The notes under the pieces were generated by a model that was given only the letters and a program-made list of their open reading frames with translations, was not told the DNA's origin and ran no database searches. Of a stretch of 64,000 nt of DNA, positions 55,493 through 64,000 are shown in pieces. Position numbers and translations under genes: made by a program. The DNA is taken from assembly GCA_036343635.1 (NCBI GenBank), contig JAYYVF010000115.1:1-64000 (forward strand). The letters are read 5' to 3'. The DNA is from GCA-2693325 sp036343635 (GTDB lineage Bacteria > Latescibacterota > UBA2968 > UBA8231). How positions within the stretch are numbered: the first letter of the stretch is position 1; every line of letters starts with the position of its first letter.

Positions 55493-55499
55493 GACCTAC

Positions 55500-56609
55500 C
55501 TACTGTATTACCAGTTCGGCTCGAAGCGCACCAGCCGCCTTTAGCGATTGAAGTATTGAAATTAAATCTCTCGGGGTGACTCCTAACGCATTCAAGTTTT
55601 GAACAAGCTCACTCACGGTAGGCATCGAACCAACATCGAACGAACTAATAATGGGATGGAGTCGATTAGGCTCCTCTTCAACAACCGGCCCCCCAAACAT
55701 ATCGCCACCACCATCTTCCATAGGGATTTTGAGTTTCAGACTGCCGTGCGACAATGCTACGGCAGAGACTGATACATTTTCCCCTATGATTACCGTACCT
55801 GTTCTTTCATTCACAACTACACGCGCAGGTAAATCCGGGACAACCCGTATCTTCTCTAATTCCGCTATAAAAGTGACCATGTCATCCGGCATACTACGCG
55901 TATTGTCTAAATCAATCACAATTGTTCCTGGATCCACAGCACGTGCCAAATTTGCTTCCCCAAAATATTCATCAATTGCATAGGACATACGGGCAGCCGT
56001 TGTCCAGTCTGACTGATAAAGCATCAATATCAATTCTGGATCTAACTTTTCAAGTTTCGGCACTTCTTCCATTACAATACCACCCCCTGGCACATTCCCC
56101 ACTACCGTATGATTCTTTCGAACACTGCCACCCCCTCCACCACCCAGATTAAAACCTCCAATAGAAATAGATCCTTGCGCTGTTACGTAGGCAGTGCCGT
56201 CCGGTCCAAAAAGCACCGATTGCAACAAGGTGCCGCCCTGCAATGAAGAAGCATCTCCAACTGAGGCAACATGTATATCAATATGACTGCCTTTACGCTG
56301 GAACGGCGAAAGAGTCGCAGAAACACTTACTCCCGCCACATTTCGGACTTCTACCTGTTTAGGCGTCACTGCAAGATTCATATGGTGCATCATATTAGCC
56401 ATCATCTGAAAAGTAAATTCTGAACGACGACCATCTCCCGTTCCCTCAAGGCCAATAATCAGTCCTACTCCCGTTAAAGGTATTTCTTCACCCATTTGTA
56501 TTTTACCCAGATCTTTAATTCGTACCGCTGGCGTTTCTGCCGTAACGGGTAAACCAGCAAATAACAGGATCAAACAAATTCTCATGGATGTTGAAATAGA
56601 AAAAGACAT
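55500..56609 (-). CDS. flgI: Flagellar P-ring protein FlgI
   Basis: A 369-residue periplasmic ring subunit with a signal peptide (~1-25), then VRIKDLGKIQM, GVGLIIGLEGTGDGRR, and the C-terminal VSELVQNLNALGVTPRDLI. It is evidence for a Gram-negative envelope. A two-base gap precedes flgI from flgH. Confidence 0.96.
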   Translation of the reverse strand: MSFSISTSMRICLILLFAGLPVTAETPAVRIKDLGKIQMGEEIPLTGVGLIIGLEGTGDGRRSEFTFQMMANMMHHMNLAVTPKQVEVRNVAGVSVSATLSPFQRKGSHIDIHVASVGDASSLQGGTLLQSVLFGPDGTAYVTAQGSISIGGFNLGGGGGGSVRKNHTVVGNVPGGGIVMEEVPKLEKLDPELILMLYQSDWTTAARMSYAIDEYFGEANLARAVDPGTIVIDLDNTRSMPDDMVTFIAELEKIRVVPDLPARVVVNERTGTVIIGENVSVSAVALSHGSLKLKIPMEDGGGDMFGGPVVEEEPNRLHPIISSFDVGSMPTVSELVQNLNALGVTPRDLISILQSLKAAGALRAELVIQ

Positions 56610-56610
56610 T

Positions 56611-57180
56611 CTAAAAAACCCAGTTTACGAAACGCGCAACCAAACCTGGGCGCACTCCTTGAGTAATTGTACCCTTGCCAGTGTATTCTATCTGCAAATC
56701 GGCAATACTGGACGATGGAACTGTATTATCACGTTTCACCATAGCGGGGTTTACCGCACCCGTCAAATAAATGGCTTCAGTTTCTCCGTTAATCTTTAAT
56801 GAACGAACTCCTTCAATAATTAGATCACCATTGGGCTTTAGACCGGTAACAGTGACCGTGACCCGAGCGGTAAGCCTGGCGCTTCTAGAAGTCGAACCCT
56901 GACCTTGATACTGATTCCCAAATTGGCTGTCTAGTGCGTGAAGAGGAACAAATTCGAGAAGATTTCCACCGATGGGAACGGAACTACTGACCGTAGCAGT
57001 ATTGTTTTTTCCAGTCGACGTAGATGTTTGATTTGTAGCACTCGCATTTTCCTGAATTAACACGGTCAACGCATCGCCGACTCTTGCTGCTTTGGGATCA
57101 GCATACAACGAACGCAGTTGTCCCTGAGCCGCTACATTGCATAAAAATAAATTTACAAGCACCATAGACAAAAATTGCAT
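56611..57180 (-). CDS. flgH: Flagellar L-ring protein FlgH
   Basis: A 189-residue outer-membrane ring subunit. It has SLYADPKAARVGDALTVLI, NGDLIIEGVRSLKINGE and a typical end VRPGLVARFVNWVF. FlgH is normally a lipoprotein; the one N-terminal cysteine (Cys14 in LFLCN) is not in a standard lipobox, so lipidation is doubtful. Confidence 0.94.
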   Translation of the reverse strand: MQFLSMVLVNLFLCNVAAQGQLRSLYADPKAARVGDALTVLIQENASATNQTSTSTGKNNTATVSSSVPIGGNLLEFVPLHALDSQFGNQYQGQGSTSRSARLTARVTVTVTGLKPNGDLIIEGVRSLKINGETEAIYLTGAVNPAMVKRDNTVPSSSIADLQIEYTGKGTITQGVRPGLVARFVNWVF

Positions 57181-57182
57181 TC

Positions 57183-57905
57183 TTATAGTCCCACTTCAAT
57201 TAAACCAGAGTCAACAACATGTCCGCGGACAACCTTTCCAGAGTCCACATTCTTCACTCTGATCAGATCGCCCTTTCCTCCATCCTGCATTGCCGTACCA
57301 TCTATAGTGACCTCAACAAGCCCCCCACGTGCAACAATCCGGATTAATTCTCCACGCTTCACAATTGGAATTCGTTCGATATGCTGATCAGTCAAAATAG
57401 CACCAGCACCTAAAGAACGGCCCAAACGCATGTCTTCTAATTGGCTCTGATCCGTATAATAGGCTCCCCTCAACTTGGTCACATCACTTTCTACCATTTC
57501 AAAAAATGTTGATTCAACATGCTCTCCTCTTTTAAGAGCATAGGCCGCAACCAATACAGGCATATGAATACGAACATCAGCGGTAACGCTCATTTTTCGG
57601 AGAGTCTTACCATCAAGGTCAATACCGACTCGAACAACGCTCGGCCCTCTCAGCTTTCTCGAAGACGATTTTCTTACACGTATAAGAGGATCGACATCCG
57701 TATCTAATTCAATATCATTTTGCCAGCGAACGTCTACAACAATGCTTGCGCTAGCAGGAAGTTCCGTTTCGACTTGTGAAACTACGAATTCCTCAACTGC
57801 ATTTTTAATGTCGGCGGCAGTTATTACAGTTCCCGCAAAAACTCCGCTACATAGCCACGCGGACATCAAACTTATTTTTAGTAACAGCGGTTTCACAGAA
57901 AACAC
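57183..57905 (-). CDS. flgA: P-ring assembly chaperone FlgA
   Basis: A 240-residue periplasmic protein with signal peptide ~1-24 and a C-terminal SAF-like domain: LKRGEHVESTFFEMVES, LGRSLGAGAILTDQHI, and GDLIRVKNVDSGKVVRGHVVD. It lies between flgG and flgH. Confidence 0.93.
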   Translation of the reverse strand: MFSVKPLLLKISLMSAWLCSGVFAGTVITAADIKNAVEEFVVSQVETELPASASIVVDVRWQNDIELDTDVDPLIRVRKSSSRKLRGPSVVRVGIDLDGKTLRKMSVTADVRIHMPVLVAAYALKRGEHVESTFFEMVESDVTKLRGAYYTDQSQLEDMRLGRSLGAGAILTDQHIERIPIVKRGELIRIVARGGLVEVTIDGTAMQDGGKGDLIRVKNVDSGKVVRGHVVDSGLIEVGL

Positions 57906-57924
57906 CTTTCTTTACCAATTATCT

Positions 57925-58713
57925 TTAGCGTTTCAGACTATTGGCATTAGCTAACATCTCTTCCGAAGTCTGTATAGCTTTAGAGTTTATCTCGTATGCC
58001 CTTTGAGCAACAATCATGCTCACCATCTCGTCAACAACCTCAACGTTTGATAATTCCAAGAAACGCTGAGAAAGCTTGCCGAACCCTTGCTCGTCAGGAG
58101 CACCCACAATAGGATTACCAGATGCAGCTGTTTCTAACATCAAGTTTCGACCAACACTCTTTAGCCCTGCCGGATTAATAAATCGCGCCAGCTCAAGCTG
58201 TCCGACTGCCTGAAAATCGGCATCTCCAGGAAGCTTAATAGAGACCTCCCCATTCGATGATATATTTATGTCCGTCGCGTCAGGAGGAAGTGTTATCTGA
58301 GGCTCCAAAGAATAACCATCCGAGGTAACTACTGACCCGTCGGAAGACACTTTCAAAGCTCCATCTCTTGTGTATGCCGTTGTCCCATCAGGGAGCGAGA
58401 TCTGAAAAAACCCATCACCGTCTATAGAGACGTCTAAGGGATTCCCCGTTGGCACTATGGTTCCCTGTGAAAAAATTCGCTGAGTAGCTACCGGACGTGT
58501 ACCATAACCAATCTGTAATTCAACTGGCACCTGAGCACCTTCAGCCTGCGTTGCCCCTGCCAACCTAAACTGCTGGTAAAGCAAGTCTTGAAACTCCATC
58601 TTGCTCTTTTTGTAGCCCGTAGTATTAACATTGGCCAGGTTGTTGGCGATGTTGTCCACGTTCATTTGCTGTGCAATCATCCCTGTTGCAGCTGTATATA
58701 AAGCTCGACTCAT
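57925..58713 (-). CDS. flgG: Distal rod protein FlgG
   Basis: A 262-residue rod subunit: ALYTAATGMIAQQMNVDNI, ANNLANVNTTGYKKSKMEF, SIDGDGFFQI, and a C-terminal SNVEVVDEMVSMIVAQRAYE. The strong FlgG signature separates it from flgF upstream. Confidence 0.97.
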   Translation of the reverse strand: MSRALYTAATGMIAQQMNVDNIANNLANVNTTGYKKSKMEFQDLLYQQFRLAGATQAEGAQVPVELQIGYGTRPVATQRIFSQGTIVPTGNPLDVSIDGDGFFQISLPDGTTAYTRDGALKVSSDGSVVTSDGYSLEPQITLPPDATDINISSNGEVSIKLPGDADFQAVGQLELARFINPAGLKSVGRNLMLETAASGNPIVGAPDEQGFGKLSQRFLELSNVEVVDEMVSMIVAQRAYEINSKAIQTSEEMLANANSLKR

Positions 58714-58736
58714 ATTAGCTATTTCCCCTTCTTGCT

Positions 58737-59528
58737 TTAACCTACACGACCTATATCGTTTACCGCACGATCTAAAGTTGCATCTTGTACCTGTATAGCG
58801 CGTTGCTCTGCTTCATAAGAACGATACAGATCAATCATTTTCACCATTTCAACTACGGGCTCAACATTTGATTCTTCTACAAACCCCTGAACTAATTCCG
58901 TTCCTTCCGCTGGAACCTGCGCTGTTGCCGAGTGAGGAATAAAGAGACCGTCTCCACCCTTTCTTAACGGAGGTTGATAAGGAGTTTGAGCCATCGCATT
59001 TCTGTCATAAAGCTCTGGAAAATCAACAATTTGAATCTCTGCTATGACCGTATCCTCACCCTGAAGTTCATCTCTTACGCGTACGGTTCCAGATCCATCG
59101 ATAATTGGTGATTTATAATCGTCCGGTATTGTAATCGGGGCCCCTGCCTGATCCAAGACTTGGAAGCCTAAAGGATTTACAAGCTGACCCAATTCATTTT
59201 TCGAAAAATTACCATTTCTTGTATACTGTGTACCGTTAGGAGTTTGTAACGCAAAGAAACCCTTTCCGCTTATAGCTAAATCGAATACATCACCCGTTTG
59301 GCGCAATTTACCCTGTTCGTGATCGGTCCAAGATCCCTCGAAGCGATTTAAACGCCAGTCTGGATAATCTCCTGACTGTGTCTTCATCTGCTCACGCATC
59401 TCACGCAAAAACATGTTATCCTTTTTGAAGCCAGGAACTTCCACGTTCGCCAGATTGTTCGCTATAGCCTCTTGACGAACCGACTTTGGCAACATACCTG
59501 ATGCAGAAATAAATAATCCTTCAATCAT
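58737..59528 (-). CDS. flgF: Proximal rod protein FlgF
   Basis: A 263-residue rod protein of the FlgF/FlgG family: MIEGLFISASGMLPKSV, ANNLANVEVPGFKKD, LAISGKGFFALQTPNG, and SNVEPVVEMVKMIDLYR. The start at 59528 is chosen because the sigma-54 promoter would begin transcription near 59567, after the longer frame's start at 59573. Confidence 0.93.
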   Translation of the reverse strand: MIEGLFISASGMLPKSVRQEAIANNLANVEVPGFKKDNMFLREMREQMKTQSGDYPDWRLNRFEGSWTDHEQGKLRQTGDVFDLAISGKGFFALQTPNGTQYTRNGNFSKNELGQLVNPLGFQVLDQAGAPITIPDDYKSPIIDGSGTVRVRDELQGEDTVIAEIQIVDFPELYDRNAMAQTPYQPPLRKGGDGLFIPHSATAQVPAEGTELVQGFVEESNVEPVVEMVKMIDLYRSYEAEQRAIQVQDATLDRAVNDIGRVG

Positions 59529-59577
59529 CTTCGTTTCCGATAATATTGATGTTTTTTTATATATGCCCTTCAACTTA

Positions 59578-59592
59578 GCAAGCTATATGCCA
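59578..59592 (-). promoter_or_regulatory. Sigma-54 promoter of the flgF operon
   Basis: On the minus strand TGGCAT (59592-59587), 5 bases, TTGC (59581-59578), followed by T. GG and GC elements and spacing match the -24/-12 consensus with one change. It probably drives flgF through csrA. Confidence 0.8.
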
Positions 59593-59785
59593 ACAAGGTC
59601 TCACACCGTTTCATACAACTTAAATGACTGTTTATAATTATGTTATAACACCTCACAGTGGGAGACATAAATAAGAGGTCCGGGAGGAAAGGATTTCCCT
59701 TACAATGTTTCTCGTTGCCTATTTGTAACCGGATACAATATATTACCTCCCCAAAACATTAATTGAGACAGGAAAGGAATAAACC

Positions 59786-60736
59786 GTGAGCCTACCGATT
59801 GTATTAGTTCTCATATTGCTCGCTTCGAATAACACTCTAGCTGAGTCAACTTTCGTTAGAGATTCAGGTTATGTGTCGCATTATTCAATCCATAAATCAG
59901 TAGATCGTATACAGATTGACGGACACTTAGACGAATACGCTTGGGAAAGAGCCAGGCAGATAAACGATTTTAAACGCATTCTCAACCACTACGACAAAAT
60001 TGAGGCCCCTACCAGAGCAAAAATGTTGTGGGATGATAAGTATCTATATGTCGGCTTCCATTGTGACGACCGGGAAATGTGGGCCGTTTACGAGAATGAA
60101 GATGATCAATTATGGGAGGAAGAAGTTGTAGAGATATTTATAGATCCAGATGGAGATGGGAAAAATTATCTTGAGCTAGAAGTCAGCCCAACTAATACTG
60201 TCGTAGATTTACTCATAAAGTCTGTCGAACCAGATTTTGAGTCTGATAAAGACTGGGATATTGTCGGACTCAAGACGGCGGTACAACTCCATGGAACTGT
60301 CAATGACATTAGCGATGAGGATTTGGGATGGAGTATAGAGATAGCTATACCCTGGACCGCTTTTGTTGATATGGATGTAGAAGGTCTCCCCCCAAAACAA
60401 GGAGATTCCTGGCGACTAAACCTTTATCGTATTGAGCGTTCGGCTGGACATGCTGCTCGGATTGAACTACTGACCATGAAGGAACAGACCAAGAACCTAC
60501 GCACAGAGATAGAAAAACTATGGGTAGAAAATAATGTAAAGCCCGAAAATCGCGGCGCACTAACATCCCCAGCGCGAGCACGCTTAGCGGAATTAGAAGC
60601 ACAATTAAATATAAGTAGTGAGGCCAACGAAAATTACGGTAATTTAACCGAATATACTGCTTGGAGTGAAACCCATAAACGAGGATTCCATCATCCCCAG
60701 CGTTTTGGAGTAGTTCAGTTTGTCGATGCACCCTGA
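59786..60736 (+). CDS. Secreted CBM9-like protein
   Basis: A 316-residue protein with a signal peptide (~1-19) and a carbohydrate-binding-9-like domain: IQIDGHLDEYAWERA, AKMLWDDKYLYVGFHCDD, VVEIFIDPDGDGKNYLELEVSP, and WSIEIAIPWTAF. The C-terminal ~90 residues are helical. It may bind sugars or act as a carrier; no catalytic site is visible. Start is GTG with GGAAAGGA upstream. Divergent from the flagellar operon. Confidence 0.85.
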   Translation: MSLPIVLVLILLASNNTLAESTFVRDSGYVSHYSIHKSVDRIQIDGHLDEYAWERARQINDFKRILNHYDKIEAPTRAKMLWDDKYLYVGFHCDDREMWAVYENEDDQLWEEEVVEIFIDPDGDGKNYLELEVSPTNTVVDLLIKSVEPDFESDKDWDIVGLKTAVQLHGTVNDISDEDLGWSIEIAIPWTAFVDMDVEGLPPKQGDSWRLNLYRIERSAGHAARIELLTMKEQTKNLRTEIEKLWVENNVKPENRGALTSPARARLAELEAQLNISSEANENYGNLTEYTAWSETHKRGFHHPQRFGVVQFVDAP

Positions 60737-60760
60737 CCAAGTTATATCGGAGCCCAAATC

Positions 60761-61375
60761 TTGATCTCGTCTTGCAGGTTTTTGTTACTGTTCACAGTAA
60801 CAAATCTCATCCTACTTTCCAGCTATGCAGAGGGTAGCGGTAGTGCAGATACAACTTTGACCGACATGGTTCGCATCGATAATTTCTATATTGATAAATA
60901 CGAATTTCCAAACCAGGCTAATCACTTCCCAACAGTAGACGTAACCTTTACCCAAGCACAATCAATATGTAGACAAGTAGGTAAACGACTATGCTCAGAA
61001 CAGGAATGGCAACGTGCGGCTACTGGTCCCGAAAACTATCTATACGGATATGGTAACACATTTGAATCTGGACGTTGCAACACCCCTTTTCTGCAAAGTT
61101 CTTATTGGAAATCAGGAAGATCATTAGCACAAAGTGGATCGTTCCCCCTTTGTTGTAATAGCTACGGACTATATGACATGATTGGGAACGTATGGGAGTG
61201 GACTAACGGCTGGCATTCCCAATCCCATCAATGGCGTGTGGTGAGAGGTGGATCTTATTTCAATAGTGCCAACATGGCTCGCTCAGATAGCCGATACGGA
61301 CAATTTCTTGATGAACAATTTCACCTAGACTTAATCGGATTTCGTTGCTGTAAGTCTGTATCAACAAAGAAGTGA
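60761..61375 (+). CDS. SUMF1/FGE-like secreted protein, apparently without the catalytic cysteines
   Basis: A 204-residue protein: signal peptide ~1-23, then the SUMF1 fold with FYIDKYEFP, GKRLCSEQEWQRAA, YGLYDMIGNVWEWT, RGGSY and LIGFRC. True formylglycine-generating enzymes have two cysteines just after the RGGSY-like segment; here that stretch reads FNSANMARSDSRYG with none. A sugar or ligand-binding role is more likely. The start is TTG with GGAG 8 bases upstream. Confidence 0.82.
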   Translation: MISSCRFLLLFTVTNLILLSSYAEGSGSADTTLTDMVRIDNFYIDKYEFPNQANHFPTVDVTFTQAQSICRQVGKRLCSEQEWQRAATGPENYLYGYGNTFESGRCNTPFLQSSYWKSGRSLAQSGSFPLCCNSYGLYDMIGNVWEWTNGWHSQSHQWRVVRGGSYFNSANMARSDSRYGQFLDEQFHLDLIGFRCCKSVSTKK

Positions 61376-61433
61376 ATATATTCCAATATAAAGCCACTGT
61401 TAAGTCTCAAATTGACAATATTGAAGAAAGACC

Positions 61434-61946
61434 ATGAATCAGAAACACCTAGTTTTTGTTTTATCTGCGATGACTATTTCATTCACTCTTATTTTGGGTG
61501 TTATGATGGTTTTTACTGAAACAAATTCTCGACCTTCTCCCCCTAGAGATCAAAAGGTTTCATTAAGAAACAAACGAGATTTAGATAGGCCACTTTATTC
61601 CAACCACACACCCAATTCAATGGATCGATCAACTGAGTCGAAATCAGAAAATAAACCAGATTCGGAACAAAATGACACACCACCAAATCGAAAAAGTTCT
61701 CAAGCGACTTTGGATGAATTCTCCTCTTTGAGGAATGAACTTAGGCAACAAATAGGAACTCTACAGAGAGACCGATCCGCGATGATTGCTGATCTAGCAA
61801 AAATACTCAGTACGCTAAGACCAAATCAAATAGCTGATGAATTATCCACATTTGACGAAAAAACAATTCATTTTATTCTCAGCCAGTATGATCCCGACCT
61901 CCAAAAGGCAATTCAATTGGAGATGACAAGCCGAAATGAAAAATAG
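61434..61946 (+). CDS. Membrane protein with a MotE/MgtE-N-like helical domain
   Basis: A 170-residue protein: one membrane helix (~6-28), a polar linker (~30-90), then a helical C-terminal part with the pattern LAKILSTLRPNQIADEL ... FILSQYDPDLQKA, resembling the MgtE-N-like domain of MotE, which stabilises the flagellar motor. Its place near flagellar genes supports this, but the match is weak and it is on the other strand. Confidence 0.45.
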   Translation: MNQKHLVFVLSAMTISFTLILGVMMVFTETNSRPSPPRDQKVSLRNKRDLDRPLYSNHTPNSMDRSTESKSENKPDSEQNDTPPNRKSSQATLDEFSSLRNELRQQIGTLQRDRSAMIADLAKILSTLRPNQIADELSTFDEKTIHFILSQYDPDLQKAIQLEMTSRNEK

Positions 61947-62039
61947 ACGTACCGTCGCCAAAAGAAAATAACTACTATTACACTCACAAATTTGCTCCTT
62001 GAACAGACAGGAGATTAGAAGGTTAAAAATATAACAACT

Positions 62040-62579
62040 ATGTCAATACTCAAGATAACCCAAATGGGGCACCCCATCCTACGTCAGGTTGCTAAAACTG
62101 TACCCATCGAGGAAATACTCCTATCTGAGACCCAACAATTTTTAGACAACATGATCGAAACAATGAATGACTATAGTGGTATAGGACTTGCTGCCCCACA
62201 GGTTTTTGATCCACGACAAATTATTATAGTTGGTATTAACCCTTTTGAAATGAACCAGACAAATGAAAATCCTTTCACGATCTTATTTAACCCCGAGTTA
62301 ACATTTTTGTCAGAGACTAACGTAGATGACTGGGAGGGCTGCCTAAGTATCCCGGACATCCGCGGCATAGTGCCTAGATCAAAAAGTATTGGTCTCTCTG
62401 GTTATAACCGTGAAGGAAGTCAGCTTACTTTTGAGGCCCACGATTATTTTGCTCGAGTTTTGCAACACGAAATAGATCACTTAAACGGTATTTTATTTTT
62501 AGATCGCATGACAGATCTTACAACTCTTAGTTATTCAGAAGAGTACAATCGCTACCACTCTCATGGTGAAACCACTTAA
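62040..62579 (+). CDS. def: Peptide deformylase
   Basis: Metalloenzyme that removes the N-formyl group from new proteins. All three motifs are present: GIGLAAPQ (47-54), EGCLSIPDI and QHEIDHLNG. It has 179 residues. Its last 4 bases overlap the convergent GT4 gene. Confidence 0.96.
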   Translation: MSILKITQMGHPILRQVAKTVPIEEILLSETQQFLDNMIETMNDYSGIGLAAPQVFDPRQIIIVGINPFEMNQTNENPFTILFNPELTFLSETNVDDWEGCLSIPDIRGIVPRSKSIGLSGYNREGSQLTFEAHDYFARVLQHEIDHLNGILFLDRMTDLTTLSYSEEYNRYHSHGETT

Positions 62580-63691
62580 CTAACTTCATCGTATAGTGCC
62601 TCAAGGTCTTTAATTTGAAGGGATGAGTTATAATTCGTTTCTACATGTTTTCTACCAATTCTTCCCATCTTGGGCCAATTCTGCTGCTCCTCAATTAAAC
62701 ATACAATATTCTCGGCAAGCTCTTTTATGTCCCGCTCTTGGCACAAAAGGGCACTCTTCCCATCTACAACATACTCAGGAACATCTCCATGCACAGTAGT
62801 AATAATCGGCATCCCTGCCGCCTGCGCATCTAATAAAATAACAGGTGCACCACCTTCACCATCACCATTTTTAGCAGTAACGCTTGTCTGTAACAAAACA
62901 TCGTGGTTTTGAAGTTGCTTCAAAACTTGGCCATACGGTAACATTCCGCAAAACTTTGTGTGTTTTCTAAGCCCCAAGGATGTTACCATTCCCTCTAATC
63001 TATTCCTTTCGACACCATCACCGATCAAGGTCAGATCATACTCGAAAGAATGAATCGACAGCGCTCTTGCAAGACCCGCTATCGCAAAATCTATCCCCTT
63101 TTTTTCCTTGAATCCAGCACAGATTAAAAACCGAACTCGACCGTCAAACTTTCGTTCCTTATAATTGATACGCTCCAGGTCTACACCCAACCGTTGAACT
63201 TTTATTTTGTTTCCATGGCAACCTAAGTCCAAAAGTCTTTGTGCCATACCTTGGCCTTCCACCAAGAATAAATCACCTTCTTCAAAAAGCTTTTTGTATT
63301 TTCGTAACCAAAAAGGGTATCGCGCATACTCGGTAGCATCCGCACCGTAAAAACTCGTAATTAAAGGAATCCTAGCCGCACGTTTGGCCCACAAAATTCG
63401 ACATCCTTCATAGCCAAAATGAGCGTGTACTAATCTCGCTTCTTCCTTGCGAAGTACGGAAGTATAATAGGGATACTGGCCCCATAATTTACGGATGAGA
63501 CGATTGAAGAAGAACTGAGTTTGCGATAGCATCTTGGGGGTATACAACGGGTCAATAGGATAGGCTTCTATGTTGATTTTTTCCTGGGTTAATACTATTG
63601 GGCGGTATCGAACATGGCGGCCAATCTGTTCATAAACCCATGGGCCAGCAGTCTGCAAATAAGGAGTGACACAGTGTGCAACTGTTTTCAT
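62576..63691 (-). CDS. Family 4 glycosyltransferase
   Basis: A 371-residue GT-B enzyme. N-terminal VHAHFGYEGCRILW; C-terminal nucleotide-sugar domain with ICAGFKEKKGIDFAI, LIGDGVERNRL and EGGAPVILLDAQAAGMPIITT. It resembles exopolysaccharide/colanic-acid type transferases. Its start overlaps the FkbH-like gene's stop as ATGA, suggesting a glycan-building operon that extends out of the window. Confidence 0.9.
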   Translation of the reverse strand: MKTVAHCVTPYLQTAGPWVYEQIGRHVRYRPIVLTQEKINIEAYPIDPLYTPKMLSQTQFFFNRLIRKLWGQYPYYTSVLRKEEARLVHAHFGYEGCRILWAKRAARIPLITSFYGADATEYARYPFWLRKYKKLFEEGDLFLVEGQGMAQRLLDLGCHGNKIKVQRLGVDLERINYKERKFDGRVRFLICAGFKEKKGIDFAIAGLARALSIHSFEYDLTLIGDGVERNRLEGMVTSLGLRKHTKFCGMLPYGQVLKQLQNHDVLLQTSVTAKNGDGEGGAPVILLDAQAAGMPIITTVHGDVPEYVVDGKSALLCQERDIKELAENIVCLIEEQQNWPKMGRIGRKHVETNYNSSLQIKDLEALYDEVS

Positions 63692-64000
63692 ATTTCAAGC
63701 TGAACGTGTTTGGGCAAGGTAAGACCTGCCTTAGGATCACAAAAGAATCGCAGTTTGTTTGACTCATCGGCACGAAGCATCTTGTTCATAATTTCAAGAC
63801 AAGGTCTGTTTTTCTCTGTCGGTACACATTCAGCCCAAAGTGTGTCCCATCCTTTTTGAAATGCGCGAAATAATGCGACATGTAATAACACCTGTTCAAT
63901 CCCTCGACCAAGGACACGACAGCTTAGCACATAATCGGCAAGTGTCCCACCATCATTGTATGGCTCCAATCCAACCAATCCAATTATTCCTGAATCACCA
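63688..64000 (-). CDS. FkbH-like protein, C-terminal part (5' end outside the window)
   Basis: The frame is open across base 64000, so the gene continues upstream. The visible ~104 residues read DSGIIGLVGLEP, then YVLSCRVLGRGIEQVLL and AECVPTEKNRPCLEIMNKM. This matches the C-terminal acetyltransferase-like domain of FkbH-type proteins (HAD-IIIC plus GNAT-like), known from polyketide and sugar-modification loci. It is coupled to the downstream GT4 gene. Confidence 0.8.
   Translation of the reverse strand, partial: GDSGIIGLVGLEPYNDGGTLADYVLSCRVLGRGIEQVLLHVALFRAFQKGWDTLWAECVPTEKNRPCLEIMNKMLRADESNKLRFFCDPKAGLTLPKHVQLEI

Noticed and set aside
1..64000. CRISPR arrays, insertion sequences, prophage or integrase genes, rRNA
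   Set aside because: I looked on both strands and saw no repeat-spacer array, transposase, integrase or rRNA segment.

Overview
The window is a continuous piece of a bacterial chromosome, moderately AT-rich by eye, with densely packed and mostly minus-strand genes. The cell envelope is Gram-negative: there are flagellar P-ring and L-ring genes, a FlgA periplasmic chaperone, and a MurE of the meso-diaminopimelate type. A secreted matrixin/beta-propeller protein ends in a FlgD-like/type-IX-like C-terminal sorting domain. CBM9-like and SUMF1-like secreted proteins are also present. This mix is typical of FCB-related and candidate lineages such as Latescibacterota; that placement is my inference and is not proven by anything in the window.

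Layout. 1-6000 (minus): a dcw division/wall cluster, mraZ-rsmH-ftsL-ftsI-murE-murF, headed by a candidate MraZ operator of five tandem 10-bp boxes. 6200-9700 (minus): trmB, then a sulfur-relay operon (A-type Fe-S carrier, cysteine desulfurase, rhodanese-MoeB fusion). 9900-19100: accessory and mixed genes, namely a secreted protein/metalloprotease pair, cysK, an orphan-looking adenine methyltransferase with a target-recognition domain, a thiolase, tRNA-Ala(UGC) and a UbiA-family prenyltransferase. 19200-22300 (minus): translation genes frr, tsf, rpsB, rpsI, rplM. 22300-26700 (minus): dedA, ispF, ispD, queA, a GT2 glycosyltransferase and a lipoprotein hydrolase. 26900-28600 (plus): a fused double ECF ATPase. 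28650-37300: rnhB, an SH3/TPR protein, aroQ, rsmE, prmA, mrp, and dnaJ-grpE-hrcA with no dnaK and no CIRCE. 37500-59600 (minus): a late flagellar block. 59780-62580 (plus): secreted CBM9-like and SUMF1-like proteins, a MotE-like protein and peptide deformylase. 62576-64000 (minus): a GT4 glycosyltransferase and the end of an FkbH-like gene.

The flagellar block is the most informative region. It reads flgF-flgG-flgA-flgH-flgI-flgJ-flgN-flgK-flgL-fliW-csrA, then a giant three-domain GT2/TPR glycosyltransferase, two flagellins, flaG, an extra-long fliD, fliS, a FliT-like gene and a double-module flgM. I can read two sigma-54 promoters (before flgF and before the longer flagellin) and two sigma-28 promoters (before the shorter flagellin and before flgM). 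The shorter flagellin's leader carries a hairpin and a Shine-Dalgarno arrangement that fits CsrA repression, with fliW and csrA encoded in the same block. Together this looks like a complete late-stage switch: sigma-54 for the rod/ring/junction operon and one filament protein, then sigma-28/FlgM for the other filament protein, with post-transcriptional CsrA/FliW control and probable glycosylation of the filament.
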